A DNA stretch of 38,813 bases, taken from positions 1 to 38,813 of the forward strand of contig CAIKUF010000092.1 in the NCBI GenBank assembly GCA_903830565.1. Direction: 5' to 3'. Below the pieces are notes generated by a model, which made no database searches, was not told the origin of the DNA, and was given only the letters and a program-made list of their open reading frames with translations. Made by a program: the position numbers and the translations under genes. How positions within the stretch are numbered: the first letter of the stretch is position 1; each line of letters starts with the position of its first letter. Positions 8,338 to 16,384 of the stretch are shown here, piece by piece. The DNA is from an uncultured bacterium. GTDB taxonomy: Bacteria; Pseudomonadota; Gammaproteobacteria; Burkholderiales; Burkholderiaceae_C.

Positions 8338-8654
8338 TGCACTTTTTTACGCTGTTCATCACATAAGACCGCCTTTGTCGCTCTGGCGCCGTTGCAAATC
8401 CTCGCGATACCTGCGGGTATCGCTGTGGTTTGCGCCTAGCCAGGACGACGATTCCATCGGTCTTCTTAAGTGCCGCGTAGCGTGGAACACTGCACTGGCG
8501 CGCCTGCGGGCGCCCTGTGCAGAGCACGGTCTGCGGCGCGCTCGCGCCGCCGCGGTGCCGTTGGCGCCGCCACGCGGCCACCCGTCGCAAGCCATGCACG
8601 CGACCCCGACGTTGGGTAAGAGTTCGCCCATCGCAACTCTTCTGAGAGGTCTCC
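8338..8654. other. non-coding interval with hairpins between CPBP and DUF2141 genes
   Basis: No credible gene in about 315 bases. A perfect 8-bp stem with a TGCG loop lies at 8404-8423, flanked by CAAATC/GTTTG arms that extend it imperfectly to about 8395-8432. A second compact stem, GCGGCGCG/CGCGCCGC, is near 8530-8560. A run of six T follows the CPBP stop at about 8343-8348, after a weak GCAC/GTGC stem, and could end transcription. This may be a repeated palindromic element or a structured leader; not recognised. Confidence 0.4.
8404..8423. repeat. perfect hairpin, 8-bp stem and 4-base loop
   Basis: GCGATACC (8404-8411), TGCG, GGTATCGC (8416-8423). The stem is perfect and lies in non-coding DNA, about 230 bases upstream of the DUF2141 start. 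There is no following T-run, so it is not a typical terminator. Confidence 0.6.
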
Positions 8655-9079
8655 ATGCACGCCTTGCTCCCCCGCCTCGCTATTGCCCTGGCCCTGGTCG
8701 GAATCTGCGCTTGCGCAGGCGCGGCCGACCTGACCATCACCGTCAAAGGTCTGACCAGCGACAAGGGCAAGATCCTGGTCGCGCTCTACACCAATGCCGG
8801 CGACTGGCTGAAGACGCCCGCGCGCGCGGGGCCGAGACCGCCGCGATCAAGCCGAGTACCGCGCTGACAATCAAGAGCCTTGCTCCCGGCAGCTATGCGG
8901 TTTCGGTGTTTCAGGACGAGAACGGCAACCAGGATCTCGACACCAACCTCCTCGGCCTGCCGAGCGAGCACTACGGGTTCTCCAACGACGCGATGGGAGT
9001 CTTCGGCCCGCCGTCGTTCGAGAAGGCCGCGTTCAAGGTCGGCAGCGAGAACTTGAGCATCGCCATCGAGTTGCGCTGA
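8655..9079 (+). pseudogene. secreted DUF2141-family protein, interrupted by a frameshift
   Basis: The gene starts with a good ribosome site (GAGAGG) and a signal peptide, MHALLPRLAIALALVGICAC, ending at about CAGAADL. It continues with the DUF2141 start DLTITVKGLTSDKGKILVALY. After about GDWLKTPARA the frame runs off into unrelated residues and stops near 8867. The neighbouring frame resumes exactly with family sequence (AETAAIKPSTALTIK, SVFQDENGNQDLDTNLLG, GPPSFEKAAFKV) and ends at 9079. One base appears missing in the CGCGCGCGGGG run near 8818-8832. The restored protein would be about 141 aa, a normal family length. It could be a sequencing slip in a homopolymer or a true mutation. Function of DUF2141 is unknown; members are small secreted beta proteins. 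Confidence 0.85.
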
Positions 9080-9100
9080 GACCCGCGGCCATCGGTGACC

Positions 9101-9835
9101 ATGAAGGCGGATCGAACGCCGATGCCGCTGGCGCTGTCCATCGTCGGCGTCGGGACGCTGCTCGTGCTCGGCCTGGGGCGCTTGGCCGCACTCGCACCGC
9201 TGCCGCTGAGCGGCGTCGGCTTCCTCGACACGCAAGCGACCTACCAGGCGCTGCTGTTTGGCGTGGCAGCGCTGGTGCTGCTGGTGCTGCACGTCGCGTG
9301 CAAGCCAAAGCTCGCGCGCTTCCTCGGCGTCGGCACGATCTCGGCGCCCGCGCGCAGGGTCGGCTGGCTCGGCGTCGCCGAAGGCGAATCCTGGCTCGGG
9401 CTGGGCCTCAGGATGTCGGTGATCGTGACCCTCGTCACTTGCGCCTTCATCTACCTGCACTTGCGCAGCGCGCTCGGAGAATCCGTCAGGGTCGTCGCGT
9501 TGCTGCCCTGGATCCTGCTGTTCTCGCTCACGAATTCGTTTTCCGAAGAGGTGATCTACCGCCTCGGCGTTGTCGTTCCCCTCGCCGGCAGCGCCGATCC
9601 CGCACGCATCCTTGCGCTGTCGGCGATTGGCTTTGGTCTGCCGCACTGGGGCGGCATGCCAAGCGGGGCAGTCGGTGTGCTGATGGCCGGGTTTCTAGGT
9701 TGGCTGCTTGCCAAATCGGTGCTCGAAACCGGCGGCATCTTCTGGGCCTGGCTGATCCACTTTCTGCAGGACGTGGTGATCTTCTCAGCGTTCGTGATGG
9801 CTGCGCCAGTGCGGGCCGGCGCCGGAACCGGCTAA
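9101..9835 (+). CDS. second CPBP-family intramembrane protease
   Basis: A 244-residue membrane protein with about seven hydrophobic segments. CPBP motifs: SEEVIYRLG (EExxxR), FGLPHWGG (conserved histidine) and WLIHFLQDVV, where the usual HxxxN is HFLQD, so the last position is Asp/Gln rather than Asn. The family is kept on the basis of the first two motifs and topology. The ATG at 9101 is chosen over a GTG at 9095. It follows the DUF2141 gene by 21 bases and precedes the LytS-type kinase by 26, so the block is probably cotranscribed. Confidence 0.82.
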   Translation: MKADRTPMPLALSIVGVGTLLVLGLGRLAALAPLPLSGVGFLDTQATYQALLFGVAALVLLVLHVACKPKLARFLGVGTISAPARRVGWLGVAEGESWLGLGLRMSVIVTLVTCAFIYLHLRSALGESVRVVALLPWILLFSLTNSFSEEVIYRLGVVVPLAGSADPARILALSAIGFGLPHWGGMPSGAVGVLMAGFLGWLLAKSVLETGGIFWAWLIHFLQDVVIFSAFVMAAPVRAGAGTG

Positions 9836-9861
9836 GCTGCATCACCCAGAGGCTCACCGTG

Positions 9862-11073
9862 ATGAACAAGCCGGACTCGTTGGACCTGGCGGCCGTGCAC
9901 GCCGCCCGCGATCGCGCGCAGCACGCCGATGCCGACCCAGCCGAGTTCGGTCATCCGCTGGAGGAGGCGATTCCTCTCTTTCGGCGCTGGCCGCGCAGCA
10001 TCTGGCGCGACCTCGTCTACACGCTGATCCTCAACACCTTCATCGCGGCGCTGTTCATGCTCTTCGCGCTGTCGAGCACGCCGTTCACGAGCGTGCAGCA
10101 GTTCCTTCAAGTCGCCTTCGACGACTGGATCGTCTCCAACGTCATCGGCTTCACGTTCCACTTCGTCTCGATGCTACTCGGGCCGCGCGTGCTCGGGCGC
10201 ATCAGCGGCTTGCCGTTCTGGGCCCTGCTCGCGTGCAACACGGCGATCGGCGTGGTCATCGTGCAGAGCGGCTTCGTCGCCGCGTTGCTGCTGCCCGGTT
10301 TCAGCGAAAAGCTGCTACCCGGCTTCGACGCCATGGCCGGCGGCATGCGCTTTGCGCAATGGGCGATCACGTCGATCGCCACCTCGTTCGTCGTGTCGGT
10401 GATCCTCGGCCTTGCATGGCGAGCGCGCGTGCAGCGGCTGCAGCGCGAAGCCATGGCGGCGCGCGAACGCGAGCGCCTGCAGACGATCGAGCGCCAGGTC
10501 TTGCAGGCCAACCTGCGCGCGCTGCAGGCGCAGATCGAGCCGCACTTCCTGTTCAACACGCTGGCCAACGTCGACGGCCTCATCCACAGCCAGCCGGACA
10601 AGGCGCGGCAGATGCTCGAACAGTTCGTGGTCTACCTGCGCACCACGCTGGCGGCCAACCGCGCGGAGCAGACGACGTTGGCCCGCGAGTTCGAGACCCT
10701 ACGCCACTTTCTGGGCATCTTGCAGATCCGGATGGAAGTCCGGCTGGCCGTCCATATCGACCTGCCCGCCGAACTCGCGGGCATGCCCATCCCGCCGATG
10801 CTGATCCAACCCTTGGTCGAGAACGCCATCCGCCACGGCCTGGAGCCCAAGATCGAAGGCGGCGCGATCAGCCTGTCGGCGCGGCGCAGCGGCAGGCAGG
10901 TCACGATCGTGATCGCCGACACCGGCGTCGGCTTTGGCGACGCCACGTCCGGCGGCATCGGGCTGCGCAACGTGCGCGACCGCCTGCGCCAGCTCTACGG
11001 CGACGCGGCCTGGCTGGACGTCGAAGACAATCTGCCCTGCGGCGCGCGGGTCACGCTTTCGCTTCCGGCATGA
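9862..11073 (+). CDS. LytS/YpdA-family sensor histidine kinase
   Basis: A 403-residue membrane kinase. After a soluble N-terminus (~45 residues) come four hydrophobic segments (about 50-190), then a coiled linker rich in RERERLQTIERQ. The His_kinase domain follows: the phospho-acceptor histidine is residue 228 in QIEPHFLFNTLANVDGLI. The C-terminal ATPase has QPLVENAIRHGLEPK (N-box) and DTGVGFGD ... GGIGLRNVRDRL (G-boxes). No large sensory domain is seen, so the membrane segments themselves may sense a signal. AGAGG precedes the start. Its partner LytTR regulator follows 10 bases downstream. Confidence 0.92.
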   Translation: MNKPDSLDLAAVHAARDRAQHADADPAEFGHPLEEAIPLFRRWPRSIWRDLVYTLILNTFIAALFMLFALSSTPFTSVQQFLQVAFDDWIVSNVIGFTFHFVSMLLGPRVLGRISGLPFWALLACNTAIGVVIVQSGFVAALLLPGFSEKLLPGFDAMAGGMRFAQWAITSIATSFVVSVILGLAWRARVQRLQREAMAARERERLQTIERQVLQANLRALQAQIEPHFLFNTLANVDGLIHSQPDKARQMLEQFVVYLRTTLAANRAEQTTLAREFETLRHFLGILQIRMEVRLAVHIDLPAELAGMPIPPMLIQPLVENAIRHGLEPKIEGGAISLSARRSGRQVTIVIADTGVGFGDATSGGIGLRNVRDRLRQLYGDAAWLDVEDNLPCGARVTLSLPA

Positions 11074-11083
11074 GGCGCCTGCA

Positions 11084-11857
11084 ATGACCCCCTTGACGAC
11101 CACCCGCCCTCGCGCCGTCATCGCCGACGACGAGCCGCACGTCGCCGAGCACCTGCGCGAACGCCTTGGCTTGCTGTGGCCGCAGTTGCAGATCGAGGGC
11201 ATCGCAGCCAACGGCCCAGAGGCGCTGAAGCTGATCGGCGAGCGCGCACCCGACATCGTGTTTCTCGACATCCGCATGCCCGGCCTCGGCGGGATCGAAG
11301 TCGCCGCCCGCATCGCCACCCGAACGCGCGTCGTCTTCGTGACCGCGTTCGACCAATACGCTGTCGATGCGTTCGAGCGTGAGGCCGTCGACTACCTGCT
11401 CAAGCCGGTGGGTGAGGAACGCCTCGCGCGCACTGTCAATCGCCTGAAGGCGCAGTTGCAAGGCGATGCTGCCGCGCCCGCTGCCGCGAAGTGGCTGAAG
11501 GCGCTCGCCGACGCGTTACCGCAGCCGCAGCCGCACCTGCGCTGGATTCGCGCCGCCAAGGGCGAGCTGACGCACCAGATCTCGGTCGACGAGGTGCTCT
11601 ACTTCCAGGCCAGCGACAAGTACGTCAGTGTTTTCACGCGCGAAGGCGAAGCGCTGATCCGAACGCCGCTGTCCGAGCTGCAGGCGCGGCTGGACCCGGC
11701 CGCGTTCGCGCAAATCCACCGCTCGACGATCGTCAACCTCGGCGCCGTCGCCGGAGCGCGGCGCGACATCATGGGCCAGACTCGGCTCAGGCTCAAGGAC
11801 TCGGCGGTCGAGCTGCCCGTCAGCCGCGGCTACGCCAAGCTATTCAAGAGCATGTGA
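11084..11857 (+). CDS. LytTR-family response regulator
   Basis: A 257-residue two-domain regulator. The receiver domain (about 8-125) has acidic DDE near the start, the phosphorylated aspartate D62 in VFLDIRMPG, the conserved T in VTAFDQYAV and K in YLLKPVGEE. The LytTR DNA-binding domain (about 150-255) has ISVDEVLYFQASDKYVSVFT, PLSELQARLDP and FAQIHRSTIVNLGAV. It forms a two-component system with the upstream kinase; a GAGG ribosome site lies in the intervening bases. Candidate targets are the upstream CPBP/DUF2141 genes, but no operator was identified. Confidence 0.93.
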   Translation: MTPLTTTRPRAVIADDEPHVAEHLRERLGLLWPQLQIEGIAANGPEALKLIGERAPDIVFLDIRMPGLGGIEVAARIATRTRVVFVTAFDQYAVDAFEREAVDYLLKPVGEERLARTVNRLKAQLQGDAAAPAAAKWLKALADALPQPQPHLRWIRAAKGELTHQISVDEVLYFQASDKYVSVFTREGEALIRTPLSELQARLDPAAFAQIHRSTIVNLGAVAGARRDIMGQTRLRLKDSAVELPVSRGYAKLFKSM

Positions 11858-11881
11858 AGCCGCACCGCACCGCGCGGCGCC

Positions 11882-13135
11882 TTACTCGCGCGCCAGCGTG
11901 CTCAGCATGCGCGTCGTCAGGTACAGGCGCGGCACGATGGAATCGATCTCGATGTACTCGTCGCGCGCGTGGTAGCCCCAGCCGGCGAGGCCCATCGCTT
12001 CCAGCACCGCGGGCTTGCCCGAGCGGCCCGCGTAGCCGGCGTCGGTGCCGCCGCCGGTGCCCGGGTGGAACATCAGCTTGCGGCCATCCAGCTCGGCGTA
12101 GATGGCCTCGGCCTTCTTCGCCAGCACGAGACCGCGTTCGCCAGCCGCATAGGGCGGGCGGCCGACCTCGATCGCCACGCTGACCTCGGTGTCGGGAACG
12201 CGGTGGCCCTCGGCCACCTTGGCGCGCAGCGCAGCGAGCAGGCGCTCGTCGGCGCCGGGCAGCGTCAGGCGAACGTCAGCGCCGGCCTGCGCCCTCTCGG
12301 GGATCTGGTTGCGCGTCGTGATGGCATCCACCATGGTCCAGTTCAACTGCGCACCCGGAACCGACTTGGCGACGTCCTGCGTCTGCAGCACCTGGTAAGC
12401 GAGTTCGACGAGCGCATTGCGGCCGAGCTCGGGCGCCGCGCCGGCGTGCGACGAGCGACCCTTGACGTCGAGCGTCGCCTTCGCCGTGCCCGCCGCGGCG
12501 AGCAGCACGCCTTCGTCCTTGGCCATCGCCTTCGCCGGCGACGGTTCATACGACAGCACGACGTCCTGCTCGGCGCCGAGCGCGGCGATGGTCTCGCCCG
12601 AACCGACGGAGCCGACTTCTTCGTCGGGGTTGAAGAGCACGGTCAGGCGCGCGTAGTCGCGCCAGCCGGCGGCCTGCAGGATCGCAAGCGAATGCAGGAT
12701 CACGGCGATGCCGCCCTTGTCGTCGGCGATGCCCGGACCGTAGAGGCGGTTGCCGTCCAGGCGATACGGCTGCGTCGCCAGGATGCCGCTCGGGTACACG
12801 GTGTCCATGTGCGCGATCAGCATGAAGCGCTTCTTGCCCGTGCCGGTGAAGCTGCCCTTGACGAGTTCGCCTGCGCCCTTGCTCGCCTTGATGCGTTCGG
12901 TCACTGCGCCGAGCGCGCGCAGCCGCGCCTCGACGTAGTCGGTCATCTTCGCGACGCCCGCTGCGTCGCCGCTGCCGGACTCCATCGCCACCATCTCGCG
13001 CAGCGAGTCGATCACCGCCGGTTGCGCGGCGCGCGCCGCGGCGAGCAGCTTCTCGTCGGGGCCGGCGGCGCGGGTCATGCCAGGCAGCGCCAGCGCGGTG
13101 AGGACGGCCAGCGTGCAGGTGCGCAGATGTTTCAT
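11882..13135 (-). CDS. M20-family carboxypeptidase, CPG2 (glutamate carboxypeptidase)-like
   Basis: A 417-residue exported zinc peptidase, close to the length of Pseudomonas carboxypeptidase G2, which removes C-terminal glutamate from folates. A signal peptide covers about residues 1-23 (LAVLTALALPGMTRAAG). Metal and catalytic residues are in place: H109 (LIAHMDTVY), D138 (GPGIADDKGG), E172/E173 (FNPDEEVGS), E197 (SYEPSP) and the C-terminal histidine in GYHARDEYIE. The middle third is the dimerisation domain with GRSSHAGAAPELGRNALVEL. Its start codon overlaps the nitroreductase stop by four bases, so it is the second gene of that operon. Folate or gamma-glutamyl peptide cleavage is likely but not proven. 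Confidence 0.87.
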   Translation of the reverse strand: MKHLRTCTLAVLTALALPGMTRAAGPDEKLLAAARAAQPAVIDSLREMVAMESGSGDAAGVAKMTDYVEARLRALGAVTERIKASKGAGELVKGSFTGTGKKRFMLIAHMDTVYPSGILATQPYRLDGNRLYGPGIADDKGGIAVILHSLAILQAAGWRDYARLTVLFNPDEEVGSVGSGETIAALGAEQDVVLSYEPSPAKAMAKDEGVLLAAAGTAKATLDVKGRSSHAGAAPELGRNALVELAYQVLQTQDVAKSVPGAQLNWTMVDAITTRNQIPERAQAGADVRLTLPGADERLLAALRAKVAEGHRVPDTEVSVAIEVGRPPYAAGERGLVLAKKAEAIYAELDGRKLMFHPGTGGGTDAGYAGRSGKPAVLEAMGLAGWGYHARDEYIEIDSIVPRLYLTTRMLSTLARE

Positions 13136-13950
13136 CGAGGTTCTCCTTCGGGTGTGGCTTGGGGCGCGGGCAGGAAGTGCTTGGCCTCCAGCAGCGCCTG
13201 CAGAGCGAGCGAGTCGGCGCGGAACACGTCGGGATCGTACTTGGCCTCGCTGGTGTAGAACTGCGCCAGCGAGGTGATGCCCAGAGCCTCGATCCGGGCC
13301 TTGAGCTCGGGCACGGCCATGTAGCGCTCCCAGCCACGCACCTCACGCTGGGCGTAGATGGCGTCGATGTCGGCCTCGGTGGGGCGTCGGTAGGTCTCGT
13401 CGTGGAGCATGGCGTGCAGCGGCAGGCGGTCGCGCTTCTCGGGGATCTCGTCCGGGTGGCCGACGACGATCGTCGTCACCGGCAGACAGGTGTCGGGCAG
13501 GTCGAGCAGCGCCGCAATCTCCGCCATCGAATGCAGCGTCGTTCCCAGGTAGCAGACGCCCAGGCCCCGCGCTTCGAAGCCCAGGCAGACGTTCTGCGCG
13601 ACGATCATCGCGTCGAACGCTGCCACGTGGTAGCCGATCAGGTTGTCGAAGTTATCGCGTGCGCCGCGCTGGCGAAGCCATTGCCGGGTGCGGTACCAGT
13701 CGGCGCAGAAGGTCGCCACCAGCGGCGCCTGCAGCACCATGGGCTGCTCAAAATGCAGTTCGTAGAGGCGCTGCTTGCGCTCGGCGTTGCGCGTCAGCAC
13801 GATCGAGACCGAACTCAGGTTGCCAGACGACGACCCGCCGGCAATGGCGTCGCCGCACACCTGTTCGATCAGTGCCGGATCGACCGCGTCCGGCTTGTAG
13901 CGGCGGATCGAGCGGTGGCGTTGCAGTAGTGTCGAGAAGGTGCTTTCCAT
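13132..13950 (-). CDS. nitroreductase-family flavoprotein
   Basis: A 272-residue FMN-dependent oxidoreductase. The N-terminus LLQRHRSIRRYKPDAVDPAL contains the basic RSIRRY motif that contacts FMN phosphate. GGSSSGNLSSVSIVL and the central GLGVCYLGTTLHSMAEIAALL are typical of the NfsA/Frp-like branch. The C-terminal extension (about 200-272) matches the longer NfsA-type proteins. The substrate is unknown; family members reduce quinones, nitroaromatics or flavins. It lies upstream of and overlaps the M20 peptidase gene. Confidence 0.87.
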   Translation of the reverse strand: MESTFSTLLQRHRSIRRYKPDAVDPALIEQVCGDAIAGGSSSGNLSSVSIVLTRNAERKQRLYELHFEQPMVLQAPLVATFCADWYRTRQWLRQRGARDNFDNLIGYHVAAFDAMIVAQNVCLGFEARGLGVCYLGTTLHSMAEIAALLDLPDTCLPVTTIVVGHPDEIPEKRDRLPLHAMLHDETYRRPTEADIDAIYAQREVRGWERYMAVPELKARIEALGITSLAQFYTSEAKYDPDVFRADSLALQALLEAKHFLPAPQATPEGEPR

Positions 13951-13982
13951 GGCTGTGGCGGTGCGAGTGCCGGTTCAAAAGC

Positions 13983-14012
13983 TTGACGCCAAGGGTCCGC
14001 TCGCTTTATACA
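13983..14012 (+). promoter_or_regulatory. candidate sigma70 promoter upstream of lolC
   Basis: TTGACG (13983-13988) and TATACA (14007-14012) are 18 bases apart on the plus strand. They lie in the ~310-base interval (13951-14259) between the divergent nitroreductase and lolC genes, giving lolC a leader of about 240 bases. No credible gene or clear terminator is seen in the rest of this interval. Confidence 0.5.
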
Positions 14013-14259
14013 GACTCGATCGCGCGTCGTCACAAGGCTCTGGTCGGCGGCCTCGACCGGGATGTCGGACGGCAGTTCGGCAATCCCGACCGCGCTGTGA
14101 CCACTGGCGCAGAGCTCGACGCGGCAAAGTGTTGCACTATCGCTCAGTCGGAGTCGGCAAGCAATCGAGTCTGGCCCGGACTGACAGCGCACCGTGCGCA
14201 GCAGCAAGTGCCGCCAAGGCCCGCGCTTCGCGCAGCCCCTCGGTTAGCATCTACTTTAC

Positions 14260-15516
14260 ATGGACCTCCCCTACGAACTGCAGATCGGCTGGCGCTACAC
14301 GCGCTCGGGGCGCAGCGGGCGCCGCAACGGCTTCATCTCCTTCATCTCGGGCGTTTCCATGCTGGGCATCGCGCTCGGCGTGGCAGCGCTGATCATCGTG
14401 CTGTCGGTGATGAACGGATTTCAGAAGGAGGTGCGCGACCGCATGCTCAGCGTCGTCGCGCATGTCGAGATCTATGCGCGCAACGGCGCCGCGCTGCCGG
14501 ACTGGCAGGCCACCGTCGCACAGGCGCGGCGCAACCCGCAGGTGGTCGGCGCGGCGCCCTTCGTCGGCGCGCAGGCGCTGATCGGGCGCGGCGACGAGAT
14601 GCGCGGCGCCATCGTGCGCGGCATTTCGCCGAACGACGAGGCCACCGTCACCGACGTCGCCGCGCGCCTCAAGGACAGCCTGCTCGTGCAGCTCGTGCCC
14701 GGCGCATGGAACATCGCACTCGGCACAGAGCTCGCGCGCGCGCTCGGCGTGAAGGTGGGCGAGAAGGTGACGCTGGTCGCTCCCGGCGGGCAGATCACGC
14801 CGGGCGGCATCGTGCCGCGCCTGAAGCAGTTCACGCTCGTCGGCACCTTCGACACCGGGCACTACGAATACGACAGCGGCCTCGCGCTGATCGCCCTCGA
14901 CGATGCGGCGCGGCTGTTCCGCGTCGACGGCCCGACCGGCGTGCAGTTGCGTCTGAAGGACTTGCACCAGGCGCGCGACGTCGCGCTGCAACTGGCGACC
15001 GAACTCGGGCCGCAGGTCGTGGTGGCGGACTGGACGCGAACCAAGCGCGAGTATTTCTCCGCGGTGCAACTCGAAAAGCGCATGATGTTCATCATCCTGA
15101 CGCTGATCGTCGCCGTGGCCGCGTTCAACCTCGTCTCGACGCTCGTGATGACGGTCACCGACAAGCGCGCCGACATCGCCATCCTGCGCACGCTGGGCGC
15201 GAGCCCGCGCTCGGTGATGGGCATCTTCATGGTCCAGGGCGCGGCATCGGGCGTGATCGGCACCTTCGGCGGCGTCGCGCTGGGCCTGCTCATCGCCCTC
15301 AACATCGACGTCATCGTGCCGGCGATCGAGCGGCTGCTCCACGTGAGCTTCCTGCCCGGCAGCATCTACCTCATCAGCCGCATGCCGAGCGACCCGCAGC
15401 GCGGCGACATCGTTCCCATCGTCGCCGTCTCGCTGCTGCTCGCCTTCGTCGCCACGCTGTACCCGAGCTGGCGCGCCAGCCGCGTGCAGCCGGCTGAGGC
15501 CCTGCGCTATGAATGA
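14260..15516 (+). CDS. lolC: lipoprotein-releasing system permease LolC/LolE
   Basis: A 418-residue inner-membrane permease of the LolCDE exporter that extracts outer-membrane lipoproteins from the inner membrane and passes them to LolA. It starts with the family N-terminus [13 protein letters not shown] and the first membrane segment [21 protein letters not shown] large periplasmic domain (about 55-265) follows, then three C-terminal membrane segments (including [20 protein letters not shown]) and the end [19 protein letters not shown]. Only one permease gene is present, so it probably works as a LolC/LolE hybrid (LolF-like) homodimer. No clear Shine-Dalgarno before the ATG. The stop overlaps the lolD start by eight bases. 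Confidence 0.93.
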   Translation: MDLPYELQIGWRYTRSGRSGRRNGFISFISGVSMLGIALGVAALIIVLSVMNGFQKEVRDRMLSVVAHVEIYARNGAALPDWQATVAQARRNPQVVGAAPFVGAQALIGRGDEMRGAIVRGISPNDEATVTDVAARLKDSLLVQLVPGAWNIALGTELARALGVKVGEKVTLVAPGGQITPGGIVPRLKQFTLVGTFDTGHYEYDSGLALIALDDAARLFRVDGPTGVQLRLKDLHQARDVALQLATELGPQVVVADWTRTKREYFSAVQLEKRMMFIILTLIVAVAAFNLVSTLVMTVTDKRADIAILRTLGASPRSVMGIFMVQGAASGVIGTFGGVALGLLIALNIDVIVPAIERLLHVSFLPGSIYLISRMPSDPQRGDIVPIVAVSLLLAFVATLYPSWRASRVQPAEALRYE

Positions 15517-16363
15517 TGGATCCCCCAAGACGCCTTCGGCGTCGCCCTTGCAGGGCGCGTCGGGCCAGAGGCCCGACTCCTCGCCCGGCGCAGACAGTCC
15601 GCAGGGACTGTCTGCGTACGTGCTCAGCCCCCAAGGGGGAGCTCGGTCGGCTTGGGGCGGCCCGGCGCCGACCGAGGCTCAGCGCGACGTGGTGCTGCAA
15701 TGCGCCGACCTCGACAAGCGCTTCCACGACAGCAACCTCGACGTGCACGTGCTGCGCGGCGTGAACCTGCACGTGCACGCGGGCGAGACGCTGGCCGTGG
15801 TCGGTGCGTCGGGCTCGGGCAAGAGCACGCTGCTGCATCTGCTCGGCGGTCTCGAGGCGCCGACGGCCGGCTGCGTCGATCTGATGGGGCGCGACTTCGC
15901 GTCGATGAACGCGACCGAGCAGGGCGAATGGCGCAACCGCCATCTCGGCTTCGTCTACCAGTTCCACCACCTGCTGCCCGAGTTCAGCGCGCTCGACAAC
16001 GTCGCCATGCCGCTGCGCATACGCCGCATGTCGACCGATGCGGCGCGCGCGCAGGCGGCGGCGGTACTGGCACAGGTGGGCCTGGCCGATCGCGTCGCCC
16101 ATCGGCCGTCGGAGCTTTCGGGCGGCGAGCGCCAGCGGGTCGCGATCGCGCGTGCGCTGGTGGCGCAGCCAGCCTGCGTGCTGGCCGACGAGCCGACCGG
16201 CAATCTCGACCGCGAGACCGCCGACGGCGTGTTCGTGCTGATGCTCGAACTCGCCCGCCGGCACGGCACCGCCTTCGTGCTGGTGACGCACGACGAAACC
16301 CTGGCCGCGCGCTGCGACCGCATGCTGCGGCTCAGGCTGGGCGTGCTCGTCGGGCCGGACTGA
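15509..16363 (+). CDS. lolD: lipoprotein-releasing system ATPase LolD with an unusual N-terminal insert
   Basis: A 284-residue ABC ATPase powering the Lol exporter. Walker [10 protein letters not shown], signature [15 protein letters not shown], Walker B with DEPTGNLD and the switch histidine in LVTHDE are all present. Typical LolD is about 225-235 aa. Here roughly 57 low-complexity residues (Ser, Pro, Gly, Gln rich) follow the first few codons, before family sequence begins at [12 protein letters not shown]. They are encoded by a block of tandem hairpins (15522-15659), which looks like an inserted palindromic element that kept the frame. The ATG at 15509 overlaps the lolC stop (ATGAATGA), the expected coupled start. 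Translation could instead begin at GTG 15689, which would bypass the insert. Confidence 0.9.
   Translation: MNDGSPKTPSASPLQGASGQRPDSSPGADSPQGLSAYVLSPQGGARSAWGGPAPTEAQRDVVLQCADLDKRFHDSNLDVHVLRGVNLHVHAGETLAVVGASGSGKSTLLHLLGGLEAPTAGCVDLMGRDFASMNATEQGEWRNRHLGFVYQFHHLLPEFSALDNVAMPLRIRRMSTDAARAQAAAVLAQVGLADRVAHRPSELSGGERQRVAIARALVAQPACVLADEPTGNLDRETADGVFVLMLELARRHGTAFVLVTHDETLAARCDRMLRLRLGVLVGPD
15522..15659. repeat. hairpin-rich palindromic insert inside the 5' end of lolD
   Basis: Five perfect inverted repeats follow one another: GACGCC/GGCGTC (15529-15543), GCCCT/AGGGC (15544-15556), GTCGGGCC/GGCCCGAC (15559-15577), GCAGACAGTCC/GGACTGTCTGC (15590-15615, 11-bp stem) and CCCCC/GGGGG (15628-15639). 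Outer CCCCCAAG (15522-15529) and CTTGGGG (15651-15657) are themselves inverted. This looks like a REP/MITE-like intergenic element that landed in frame between lolC and the original lolD body. Confidence 0.7.
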
Positions 16364-16384
16364 ACGCGGCAGCGCGCTGGCGCC

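Noticed and set aside
8359-8770. Minus-strand frames opposite the DUF2141 upstream region
   Set aside because: No recognisable protein features; they cover hairpins and the signal-peptide region of the real plus-strand gene.
13869-14207. 112-codon minus-strand frame upstream of the nitroreductase gene
   Set aside because: It overlaps the nitroreductase 5' end in another frame, has no domain or ribosome site, and its composition looks like chance.
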